Shown here piece after piece: positions 1 to 10,395 of a stretch of DNA of 64,000 nt (position 1 is its first letter; every line of letters starts with the position of its first letter). Source of the DNA: Stomoxys calcitrans (lineage: Eukaryota > Arthropoda > Insecta > Diptera > Muscidae). Under the pieces are notes generated by a model that was given only the letters and a program-made list of their open reading frames with translations, was not told where the DNA came from and ran no database searches. Location of the stretch: NCBI RefSeq assembly GCF_963082655.1, contig NC_081556.1, positions 4,007,265-4,071,264 on the forward strand. The letters are read 5' to 3'. Made by a program: the position numbers and the translations under genes.

Positions 1-2115
1 TTGCTGACGTTCAATAAGAGTTCGATGAGTACTTTGCACAGGGGTCATAACCGGACATTGTGTCATAGGCCGCATGGCGGCGCGCATGGGAATACCGCAC
101 AATGCCTTCTGTAGGAGTTGCCTCTTTGGTGGGCGACCCATTCAATGGAAGCACTCCTTGTCCCAACGATATAACAGCGCAGTGGAAAACCATTGAACAC
201 TCCATGGAAAATGCCGCGAAATCCGTACTTGGATACCGGAAACCCCACCCAAGAAACCCATGGTACGACCAAGAGTGTCGAGATGCTACTGAGACCAATA
301 TGTGGCATACAGAGCAACCCTGCAAACAGTAGTAACGCGGGAGAAAAGGAGAGAGGAGAAACGCCTATTCTGCAGAAAGAAAAAGGAAATGGAAAGTCGA
401 GAGTGTGAGCGAATTGAAATTTGCAGGAGTCAGAATGAAGTCCGGAAATTCTACCAAAGAATCATACACATTATCCTGCAGAGACAAAAAAGAAAATCTG
501 GTAACTAATACAGATAGTGTGCTGAGGATATGAAGAGAATATTTTACCAAGATGCTAGTGTCTGACGATGACGGCGAAGAGGATACTGCAGAACCAATCC
601 CTGATGATTGTAGAGAATGTTTACCTCCTAGTCAGAATGAGGTCCAAGTAACTGTAACCCGACTGAAGAATAACAAGGCAGCAGGAGCCGACGGGTTGCC
701 CGCTGAACTATTTAGACCGGAGGCGATACGCTGATAAGACGTATGCAGCTTGTATGTGTAATCTGTCTAGGAAAACGCATATCCCATGCTTCGAATCTCA
801 GCATACATACAAGGAGACAAGACGGAATGTGCCAACTACAGAGGAATAAATCTCCTCCTCGTATCATACTAAATACTCTCGAGCGTACTGTGTGAGAGAT
901 TAAAAACTAAACTCGATGAAATATTTGGGACATATCAGTTAGGCTTTAGAACTGGTTAATCCACCATAGACCACATATTCACACTGCGCCACATAGTGGA
1001 AAAGTCCCGAGAAAGACAAATCAACACCTCCTATAACTTTGTTGATTACAAAGCCACTTTTAATACCCCTCTACGTTCAAAGGTATTTCAAGCCATGTCA
1101 GAGTTTGGTATCTCTGCAAAATTAATAAGACTCTGCTGATACACGTTCCTCAGTTAGAATAGCAAAGAACCCCTCCGAGCCATTCAATACCAAACGATGT
1201 CTCAGAAAAGGTGACAGCTTATCGTGTGATCTCTTTAATATTCTGCTGGAGAAGATTATAAGAGATGCAGATTAGAATAGATATGGCACACTACTCACAC
1301 GACATCAAATGCTACTCGCCAATGCCGACGTCATCGATATCATATGTTGGTCACCGGAAGTAGTGAATGCAGCCTGTGAAAGAATCGAAAGGGAATCAGT
1401 GAAAATGGGTCTGGCACTAAATGGAGATAAGACGAAATGGATGGTATCAACTCCCAAAACGCCCTGTACGACCGATCAGATAAAGAAAATGAAGAAAGTT
1501 GGGAACCACAACTTTGAGATAGTCAGCAACTTTATATAACTTGGCACCGCCATAAACAAAACGAATGACACCAGTTTTTAAATAAAGCGAAGAATAATAC
1601 TGGCAAACAGATGCTTCTTTGGATTAAGTAAGCAGTTTATAAACAAGGCCATCTCTCGACAGATGAAGATTACACTATACAAGACACTGATACTACCCGT
1701 GCTGTTATATGGTTCTGAGGCATGGGCACTTGTGAAAGCAGATGAGTAAGTGCTTGGAGTATTTGAGAGAAAGATTCTTCTTAAAATATATGGACCAGTT
1801 TGCGTTAATGGAGAATATAGGCGTCGTATGAACCACGAGCAGTATGAGCTGTAAGACAACGATAGCATAGTTGCACGTATCAAAATACAATGGCCGCGTG
1901 GCTAGGTCATGTTGTCCGAATGGATGAAGAAGCTCCAGCAAAAAAGTCTTTTGAAGGCAAGCATGATGGTACAAGCAAATCGGTACGACCAAAAGCCCAA
2001 TGAAAAGTTCAAGTGGAACTTCCTCGAAACTTGAAGTCAGAGATTTTAGAATGAGCGCAGAAGATCGAGGCGCTTGGAACGCTGCTCAACGTTTGGCTAG
2101 TGGAACAATTAAGGT
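1..2115 (+). pseudogene. Decayed RTE-like non-LTR retrotransposon (endonuclease-RT linker, RT, C-terminus)
   Basis: Plus-strand remnant of a LINE polyprotein, broken by many frameshifts and stops. In order: a linker with the motif NPWYDQECRDAT near 260-295, charged helical sequence to about 480, an RT fragment with KNNKAAGADGLPAELF at 652-715, RT palm pieces at 840-1140 (GINLLL, QLGFRTG, VDYKATFN), the catalytic YADD region decayed to NADV at about 1318-1330, and the C-terminal region with DEEAPAKKSFEG near 1920-1960. A second, better preserved copy of the 3' half is at 43325-44245. The motif style matches RTE-type insect LINEs; clade assignment is by motif recognition only. The 5' end is cut by the window edge. 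No product is expected. Confidence 0.8.
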
Positions 2116-3403
2116 GAAGTAAAATGTTATTTGTGTCAGTGATTTAATATTGTAAGAGTGTGAGAGATATGAAGAGTATGAGATAAAACCGTTTGATGTC
2201 TAAGAGAATGAGCACGAAAAAAATCTGTTATGGTGGGTGATGCTGTGTAAGTGTGATGACCATCCAATTGTTTAGCATTCATTTAATATTTCAAGGCAGT
2301 GTTGTAAGATGAAACAGGAAGAGAAAGAGATATCGATCATACATATTCAGGTGTTGATGAATATATGATAAGTTAAGCAGTATTTGAGTTTTGTAGGGAC
2401 ATTTAAGGAAATTCTTGCTATTTTAAATATCTTCATAAAAAGAAGAAGAGATACATTTTTGGTGATGTAAAAACTGAATAGACAAAGAGATCAATGTTAT
2501 TATGGGCGATGTTATAGAGATGTTTGCCTGCACTTTGTAGAGTGCTTGGTCCCTCTTGTTGGTGTCTCGTCAAATGTTGCTGCAAATGCTTAACTTGCAT
2601 TTATTATATCATGCTGGGTTTCGAAGACTACATTTGTACTTGCTATTCATCATTACATTTAGCAACCCCTGCAGCTTTTCATTAAAAATGTATCCATAAT
2701 TTATAAAAGATAGCAATAAATCAATTTGACAACGCTTAAAAATCACTATTGATTGACTTTAATAACTAGTTTCTGTTGTTAGTGGCCCATCATTACATTT
2801 ACACTTGCTGTAAAAGGCAGAAGACAGAAAAGAAGAAAAAGAAGACTAGCTGCAATAATATTTCAATTAGAACCGTTTAAAGCAACACCATTTGGCATTA
2901 CAATCTCATTCAACACTCAGCCGTGAGTAGCTAGCTGTAAAGGCAGCAATTTAAGTTAATTGATACACTTCAATTGTGGTGGCATGCCGTATGCCACTTA
3001 CATGCAAAAGCACTAACTGACAGAGTGACTATCAGACTGGCAATGTCTTAGAAATGATTTTGCTCATTTATTAAGTCAATGACACTTCATCAAAGTGTCG
3101 TTTGGTGCGAAACCATAAATAAACAAAGCCATTTGCAGCAGCAAAAAAAAAAATGTTAAACAGAAAAAATAACCACAAAAATATAAAAATAATCACAAAC
3201 AGCTTACAACCAAATAAGCTTCGTGAAAACTCAAAAAATATTTTGGTTTTTAACAAGAGTTCAATATTCTTGAAATGTTGGGTAGGGCGGGGAATTTCAA
3301 AAAGCCAATAAACCAAGGGCTACACACATTAAAAAAAATTCCTGGACAATGCATTTTCATGTAAATAGCTAAAGAGAAAAAAAATCTATGAAATTAAGAG
3401 AAC
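2116..3403. other. A/T-rich stretch with no recognised gene
   Basis: No coding signal and no repeat family that recurs in the window was recognised. The short open frames are lysine/phenylalanine-rich artefacts of A/T-rich DNA. Confidence 0.5.
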
Positions 3404-3405
3404 TA

Positions 3406-3640
3406 TTGAGTTGCCCAAAAAGTAATTGCGGATTTTTCATATAGTCGGCGTTGACAAATTTTTTCACAGCTTGTGACTCTGTAATTGCATTCTTTCTTCT
3501 GTCAGTTATCAGCTGTTACTTTTAGCTTGCTTTAGAAAAAAAGTGTAAAAAAGTATATTTGATTAAAGTTCATTCTAAGTTTTACTAAAAATTCATTAAC
3601 TTTCTTTTAAAAAATCCGCAATTACTTTTTGGGCAACCCT
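3406..3640 (+). mobile_element. Mariner-type MITE, copy 1
   Basis: Non-coding element of about 235 bp with terminal inverted repeats. The left end reads TTGAGTTGCCCAAAAAGT and the right end is the complement, ACTTTTTGGGCAACCC. It is preceded by TA at 3404-3405 and followed by TATA, as expected for TA target-site duplication. The interior matches three other copies in this window (27453, 44363, 47136). The TIR style (TTGGGTTG...AATTGCGG) resembles mellifera-group mariners, which is a recognition-level inference. No transposase is present, so movement would need one supplied in trans. Confidence 0.88.
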
Positions 3641-3795
3641 ATATATACTATAAATTTAAAAAAAATTAAAAAGGTAAAATATATTACACTAGCCGAACCG
3701 AAACCGCTCCGCAGCGCCTTCTTTAGCTCTCTAATATCTTATAGGGTGGGGACACTTCGCGCTGATAGCGGATATCATTTTCGAGTCATTGTAGC

Positions 3796-4020
3796 CTATG
3801 CCGCTACACGTGTTCGAATCCTGGCGAGAACATCCGACATCGGTTGGCGACATTTGCGAGGTACATGTATGACCATTTAAAAAATTTTTCCAAACAGGTG
3901 TCGCACTGCTGGACGCCGTTCGGACTCGTCTCTTAAAAAAAGGTCCCTTATCATTGAGTTTAAACTTGAATCGGAAAGCACTCATTGATGTATGAGAAGT
4001 TTGCCCCTGTGTTTTTAAAA
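3796..4020 (+). mobile_element. tRNA-derived SINE (SINE1), damaged 5' head
   Basis: Contains the B-box-like GTGTTCGAATCC and then the SINE1 body, including GTCGCACTGC, CGTTCGGACTCG, CATTGAGTTTAAACTTGAATCGGA in diverged form, and the GAGAAGTTTGCCCCTG near-3' block. The A-box segment is degraded. It aligns with the full-length copies at 23191 and 63244 but is more diverged. Confidence 0.75.
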
Positions 4021-4035
4021 CTTAGGATAAGGAGA

Positions 4036-5180
4036 AGTGCTTTTAAAGGGAGTAATGGCACTTCAGACATTTCGAGTCAAATATCAAATTCGCGCAGCAA
4101 TTCCAAATCTCTTTAATTTAAGCCCCATATTGCCTTGGCCGGTAAGTATGAACCGTTTGGGGGTAGTTTTGGGGCTGGGGCGGCCACCGACACTTTTTAC
4201 TGAAAATAGATATCAAATTCGCTTTTTATTCCCAACAGAAATGAAGTTCAGTTTAGGGGGTGCTTTAGGGCGTTCTCCAAAACACTTGGCTCCAAAATTG
4301 GATATTAATTTCGTTTTCTACTCTCAAATACCTTTCATTTGAGTCCCATATTGTCATAATGGGTCAAATAACCCATTTGATGTATCTGGTGGAGGAAAAG
4401 CGCCACCTAGACTTGAACGCAAATTTTAATGTAATATTCAGAAAATTCCTTTCATTTAAGTTCAGAAAATACCTTTCATTTAAGTCCCATATGGCCATGG
4501 TCGGCTAATATGCTCATTTAAGGGTATTTATGCCATATTTGCAATCTACTGCCAAATACTTCTCATTTGCGTCCCATATTGACATGAACTTCGAATGTAT
4601 CTATTTAGAGGAGTTTTGGGGTGGGGAGGCCTGCTGGGTACTTGGACCCAAAACTTAAAACCATTTTCGTTTTCTATTTTCCAATACCATTCATTTGATA
4701 TCATTATTCTGCCCATCGGACCACTTTCGGATATGGGTGGCGTTTTTAGATTTCGGGAGGGTCCTCCTCCACCCGATATCTATGTTTCCTTCCAGACAAA
4801 CGTACACAATCTATGAAAAATATAAGCCAAGTATCGTATAGTTATGATGGGTCTAATGGCGTTTTTGAGGGGTGGTGTGACCCCCTATTTCCGATCTGAT
4901 TTTGTATGCCAGATTCGAAACCTACTCCCGAATACCTTTCATTTAAGCCCCATATTGATATGAACGTCCACGTCCAACGTGGGGGAGTTTTGGGGTTGGG
5001 GCGACTCGATGGGTACTTAGATTCAAATTGTATTACCATATCGTATTCTACTCTCCAATACCTTTCATTTGATACCAATATTGTACCGATTGGTCCACTT
5101 TTGATTTTGGGTTGTGTTCTTGGCATAAGGGGGAGGGTCCGTCCCCCGTCCGATATCGAAAAATTATATAGCCTATGATT
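4036..5180 (+). repeat. Family B tandem repeat array
   Basis: Several diverged monomers of roughly 140-170 bp. Each has the block TTTCATTTGAGCCCCATATTG or a variant, followed by a G-rich segment such as TTTTGGGGCTGGGGCGGCC and an 'AATACGAAT...GATATC' segment. The end near 5095-5165 (GGGGGAGGGTCCGTCCCCC) matches the family-B ends at 40020 and 57755. No protein is supported; open frames differ between monomers. It directly abuts a family A segment. Confidence 0.75.
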
Positions 5181-5189
5181 ATGATAACA

Positions 5190-5960
5190 AACCGAGTCCC
5201 ATATATACGTGATTGGTTAATGTGCCCATTTTGGGCTTTATAAACCGATCTCCCGATTTGACATATACTTGTCACAGTTGTCATAATAGAACATGCAAAA
5301 TGTCAGCTCCATCGGATAACAAATGCGGCTTTTAGGGGCTCAAGATGTCAAATCGGGAGATCGGTGTATATAGGGGGGCTATATATGTATATAGACCGAT
5401 TTGGATCATACTTGGCACGGATGTTGAAAGTTATAACTCAAGTCTTTGTTCCAAATTTCAGCCATATCGGATGAAAATTGAGGCTCCTTGGGGCTCAACA
5501 AGTCAAATTGGTGGATCGATTTATATTTGGGGCTATATTTGTTTATTGGCCGATTCGAAGCATATTTGGCATGGATGTTGTAAGTCTTTGTTCACAATTT
5601 CAGCCAAATCGGATGAAAATTGAGGCTTCTATGAGCTCAAGAAGTCAAATCCAGGGATCGGTTTATATGGGGGATATATCCAAATCTAAAACGATATGGC
5701 CCATTTGCAATTTCTAATGTCCTACATCAATAAGAAGTATCTGTGCAAAATTTCAAGCGGCTAGCTTTACACGTTTGACCGCTATCGTGATTTCGACAGA
5801 CGGACGAACATGGCAGTATCGACTCATAATGTCGAGACGACACAGAATATATACACTTTATGGGGTCGTAGATCAATAATTCGAGGTGTTACAAACGGAA
5901 TGATTAGATTAATATACCTTCATCCCATGGTGGAGGGTATAAAAATGAGTCAACGAAATT
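5190..5960 (+). repeat. Family A (153-bp GATCGG) element, partial, T2 end present
   Basis: Diverged monomers carrying TCAAATCGGGAGATCGG and GGCTATAT-type blocks, followed by the family's fixed terminal segment: the CGCTATCGTGATTTCGACAG block at about 5780-5800, CCCATGGTGG and GAGGGTATAAAAA at about 5924-5945. The opposite terminus (AACAAG...TTCGGCCGG) is missing; family B takes its place. Inferred to be a non-coding transposon relic. Confidence 0.75.
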
Positions 5961-8002
5961 TTTTTCTTTTATTTTCTTTTTTGTTTTCGATTCACGGCAA
6001 GAGGATATACCCTAACTAATACAATGGGCTTCACCTGACTTAACGGTCTGACACATAAAATACGCTAAGCAGACCAAGAACTTATTAGACCCACATGCCA
6101 AAAAGTGAATGGCATTTTCCAATTTCAGAAATATCCCCCTGAGAATGACCGTTTTGCTCTCACTCACTGCCACAGTAAATATTTACTAAGCATAGTAGTC
6201 GCTCGCCACATGTGTATGCACAGCTTGCACTCTTGCCGCTATTCTAGTTCTCGTTTATATTTACACTCACAAAAAAAAAAACAAAAAACCGAAAAACAAT
6301 CAAAATAAAAGGAAAACGAAAGCCTTTGCTTATTAAATACACTTTGGGCAAGGCATATGAAAGAAAATATATAATGACGTTAATGTGCTGTGCAGCTTTA
6401 GTGTCAGTCTGTTGGCTGTTTGGAACAGTGACCGCGCGGTTGCACATTTTTTTGGTTTTTCGCATGTACTAGGAGCAAGAATTTAAACGAGTGGCGAGTG
6501 TATTGCTGTCAAGTGCAACAAAGACTTGCCTTTGTGATGTGGTGGCACCACCAACACACAGCAAGCAGTGCCAAGTAAAAAATCCAAAAATTAAGCTGTC
6601 TACCAAGCAATGCTTTTGCTTATGCCTGCAAACTGCAAGTGGTTTGCAGTTTTGTTTGGCTGTTTGGGGCTTGCCAGGCAGTCGTCACAAGTGTTGGCGT
6701 ATTTATGGCATTTTTAAAAGTTATTGGCTCTCCAGTGTCATAATGAATTATTTCATGAGCCAACGGACGCTTGTGGCAAGCCAGGGGAGACGAGACTAGG
6801 CAAGGCATACATATATGTCGAGAATTTAATAACGATTCCAACAGACTTGTCACACAAAGTCAGTGTAGTGTCAGATCAGTGTCATTATGGAGCAAGTTAG
6901 AAAAAAATCAAAAAAGAAAAAAAATCAAGAAAAAAAAACATTCTCAACACTTAGTCAAACATGAATGGAATAATTGGGGGTTTTAATGTGTACACAAGTG
7001 TATTTAAAATTACAAAATTATATATATACGTATACATAAATATTTAATTACAGACCCATTAATGTGGCAGCTATAAATGCATAGCCCATAGCCAGCCATT
7101 GAAGGCTTGCCATAATCATTCATTATGTCAGAGATAAACGAGAAAAATGTCAACTGCGTATTTGTGGTTTCATTTAGTGGTCATTAATGTGACATTAATC
7201 ATTTGCCATTCCACTTTTGATGGCTTAAAGTCTGTGGTCTTAAGCATAGAATAAGACCACAGACAGGGAAGTGTCTTGATACAAAGTCCATAGGCTGTGA
7301 GTGTTTTCTTTTTTAGCAGAAGCCCTCCTCATTACAAATTCATTTTAACACAAAGAGAGCAAGACTTAAACAATCAAAGCGAAATAATCATTGAATCGTT
7401 TATGACGAGACAGCGAAGTGGCTTTAAATAAGACCAATAAGAGAACCGGTAAGGCTTTGCAAAACCAATCAAAAAAAAAAAAAAAAAACAACAAAAAACT
7501 GCAGACAACACAAACATTAAAGCAAAAAGCCCGGCAATGTTTAACCATACACTGCAGTGAGAGCTTGACTAACAGACAACCAGCCATTGGCAAATAAAAA
7601 TTAAAAAAAAAAGACAGCAAAAATATTGAAATCAAAACATTTCAAGGGTCAGCAATAACAATGATTGGTTGGTATAGCTAAAGGCAAAACGAAAGATGTT
7701 CAAAATCGGCCAGAGTTGCCAAGGTGAGGATTTTAAAAACATTTTGGAGAAACAAAAAAGTCAATTTTTTTCAAAAATCACAAGATAAACTGAATGTATT
7801 ATGGAAAAGCAGACAAAAATAGGGGATATATATAGCGGAATTTATAATGATTACATCGGGAAGTTACCTTAAAATGGGGAAAGTTTTCACACTTTCTAAA
7901 TTTTTTGTCAATATCCCGTTTAACATGCTAATACCCACCCCCATGCGGGGATAGAGGGCACATTCAGATTCTTAGGTTAAGTTATATCTAAAATTAGCTA
8001 CA
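5961..8002. other. A/T-rich non-coding stretch
   Basis: No gene or recurrent repeat family was recognised. It contains A-rich runs near 6270-6320, 6890-6945 and 7470-7490. The open frames here are low-complexity or unsupported. Confidence 0.45.
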
Positions 8003-8118
8003 CTTATAGAAATTTTTTAATAAAACCAGCAAAAATATTTGCTGAAACAGCAAAAAGTCTGCTGAAAATGGGACAGCTGTAATTTGTTGCTAAAATAGCA
8101 AACATTTTATGCTGTTTT
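8003..8118 (+). repeat. Short dispersed repeat with GCAAACATTTT...TGCTGT block
   Basis: About 110 bp resembling 35221-35330: both contain TACACT, AAATGGGA, a 'tagcaa...ttgc' segment, then GCAAACATTTT(A/C)TGCTGT. Here it sits directly before the T1 end of a family A element; at the other site it precedes the TTTTG array. Function unknown; probably a small non-autonomous repeat. Confidence 0.5.
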
Positions 8119-8125
8119 TAAATTT

Positions 8126-8968
8126 AAACAAGTAGAAGCGTGCTAATTTCGGCCGGGTCGAATGTTGGGAACCCACCACCATGGATTCTGATACAAATTT
8201 AAAAAAATTATATCTTGTTGAAGGGCATTAATTTATTCTACATACCAAACTTCTGTCAAACCAAGCAATAATTAAAGCTTCTAAGCACCGAATAAGGATG
8301 ATCTGAAGAACGGTTTATAAGGGAGCTATATCAGGTTAAAGAATGATTTGGAGTGTATTTGGCAGTTTTTGAAAGTCGTAACATGCTAAATTTCAGCCAC
8401 ATCGGAAAAGTGTAGCGGCTTGTAAGGACCTAAGAAGTCAAATCGGGAGATCGGTCTATATGGGAGGTATATCAAGTTATAGATCGATTAGGACAGTACT
8501 TGACACAGTTGTTGGAAGTCATAACAGAACACTACATGCTCAATTTCAGCTAAATCGGACAAAAATTAGGTCCGTAAGGGCTCAAGAAGTAAAATTGGGA
8601 GATCGGTTTATATGGGAGCTATATCAGGTTAAAGACCGATTTGGGTCATACTAGGCACAGTTGTTGGAAGTCATTTCAGAACACCATGTACAAAATTGCA
8701 GCCAAATCGTATGAAAATTTAGGCTTTCAGGGGCTTAAGAAGTCAAATCGGGAGATTGGTTTATATGGGAGCTATATCCAAATCTGAACGGATTTGGCCC
8801 ATTGGCAATCCCCAACGACGTACATCAATATAAACTGCCTGTGCAAAATTTCAAATTGCTAGCTCTACGCGTTTGGCCGCTATCGTGATTTCGACAGACG
8901 GACGGACATGGCTAGCTAGATCATTATTTCGAGGTATTATAACCCCATCCTAAGGTGCTGGGTATAAA
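8126..8968 (+). mobile_element. Family A element, complete copy, short array
   Basis: It has both family termini. The T1 end begins at AACAAGTAGAAGCGTGCTAA followed by TTCGGCCGGGTCGAA, a near-palindrome that can form a hairpin. The T2 end carries CGTGATTTCGACAGACGGAC, then a degraded CATCCTAAGG and GGGTATAAAAA. Between them are about three to four monomers with GGGAGATCGGTTTATATGGGA-type blocks. Termini are unlike each other, with no TIR and no ORF. The internal minisatellite and subterminal hairpin are reminiscent of DINE-1/Helentron elements; that classification is a hypothesis. Confidence 0.75.
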
Positions 8969-8984
8969 AAGCAAATTTCAAGTT

Positions 8985-9130
8985 TGGATTTCCTTGCTAC
9001 TTAAAAAATCCTTAATTGTTCATCATACCACTCCCCTAATTTGGTCTGGTATTGTATCCCACCAAAGTACCGGTGTCTTTTAGCCGCGAAAGCCGGCAGA
9101 AGTCTGACTAGATTTCGAGGTAGTTTCTAT
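8985..9130 (-). mobile_element. LINE3 3'-region fragment
   Basis: Matches the segment at about 47490-47625, downstream of the LINE3 RNase H relic. Shared blocks include AATCCTTAATTGT, ATACCACTC, TGGTATTGTATC, TACCGGT and CGCGAAAG. It is in the same orientation as that minus-strand LINE, so it is read as a detached 3' fragment. Confidence 0.6.
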
Positions 9131-10052
9131 GTATTAAAAATAATAATTAGACTCGGTGGTGTAGGGTTGTAAATAATCGGCTCCGATCGACTTTTGCCTT
9201 TTCCTATCGGGTTTTGTATAACATTGTAATCTGCAGCAATCCCTTTTGTAAGGAATTCTTCCTAACTCTTTCGTCAAGAAGAGACCAAAAATACCCCTTC
9301 CATGAGCTGTTGGAGGTTTAAATGTTTGACAAAAATATATCTCGTTAATCGATAGTACTTTTCACAGCCTGGCAACATTTGCATATCGTTTCTTTTTTTT
9401 TCTTTTGATAAAAATTTCAAATTGAATGAGTATTTGAAAAAAATGTTTAAGACCAAATGGCTCTCTTGCTCCCTTTTCAGCCACTCAATCAAATTTCAAA
9501 GCAAGCTTGCCGGCAACCAGCCATTGGTGCGAGCGTTTGCTACGTATGTACAATGTTTGATTTAAGCGGCCCCAAACAGATGTTGCCACTACTGACCCAG
9601 ACACGATTTTCATGTTGATCTACCCAAACGAGCGCAAATGTTACGATTTTATTTCGTTTGAATTTTGTTTTTGTTTTTTTCTTCATAGCTGACTTTTAAC
9701 TTAAGCACCTACAACCGGTCAAGCAAACGATGGACGCAATAAAACCAACAACAATAAGAATAATAAACATAGTAACAACTGTTAATTGATAGATTGTATA
9801 CGTTACAAATGTACACAATATGTGAGTTTATGGGAGCCCGCAGGTGTGTGTGTGTGTGTGTGTGAGTTAAACTTGGTTGGTGCTGCTGTGGGGGCTGCCG
9901 TTGAATGTAAACAAATATCGAAGAGCGCCAACAATGATATTGGCCTATGGGGCACCCTTTAATATTTTATGTGAGAAAAACTGAGAGAGATGGAGAGTGT
10001 GAGAGCAAGCCTGGTTGAATATGTTATATTAAACAAAGGGAGAACTAACCAT
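9131..10052. other. Non-coding flank of the jockey-like insertion; (GT)n at 9844-9864
   Basis: No gene recognised. It contains a (GT)n microsatellite of about ten units at 9844-9864. The right edge is the target-site duplication of the adjacent retrotransposon. Confidence 0.5.
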
Positions 10053-10066
10053 AAAAAACACCAGTA
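10053..10066. repeat. Target-site duplication, 3' side of jockey-like element
   Basis: The sequence AAAAAACACCAGTA is repeated exactly at 15028-15041, on the other side of the element. A single G separates it from the poly(A) remnant. Confidence 0.85.
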
Positions 10067-10067
10067 G

Positions 10068-10090
10068 TTTTTTTGAAGTTTATATTTATT
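10068..10090 (-). terminator. Retrotransposon 3' end: AATAAA and poly(A)
   Basis: On the minus strand AATAAA occupies 10090-10085, followed about ten bases later by seven A residues at 10074-10068, which end one base from the target-site duplication. This marks the 3' terminus and reflects poly(A)-primed integration typical of jockey-type LINEs. Confidence 0.8.
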
Positions 10091-10395
10091 GAGTCTTTTT
10101 TTAAACATTGAAGTAGAATTAGAAACATAATAAAGAAAACTTATGACTATAATGTATTATCGCAATAACATATTAGGTAGTTTCAGCACCTGGCTTTAGC
10201 ATAAAAGGTAAAATGTAATATGGATACATGAAATTAGAATTATTGACGTCCTTGCTCCCGAGACTACTACATTAAATAGAAAAATCTTAATCTAGGGTTT
10301 GAACTTAAAGCTACAAATAATAAAATAAGCAAAAAATAATAACAATTATAACTAAAAAAAAAAAAAAAAACAAGGAAAAGTAGGTTAAGATGTAG

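Noticed and set aside
7366..7635. 89-codon Phe-rich frame with signal-peptide-like look
   Set aside because: Product of A/T homopolymer runs on the opposite strand, with no family resemblance or regulatory context.
10354..10370. Run of 17 A on plus strand as a possible retrotransposed tail
   Set aside because: It lies inside the 3' UTR of the minus-strand element, where it reads as a T run. The true 3' end with AATAAA and poly(A) is at 10068-10090.
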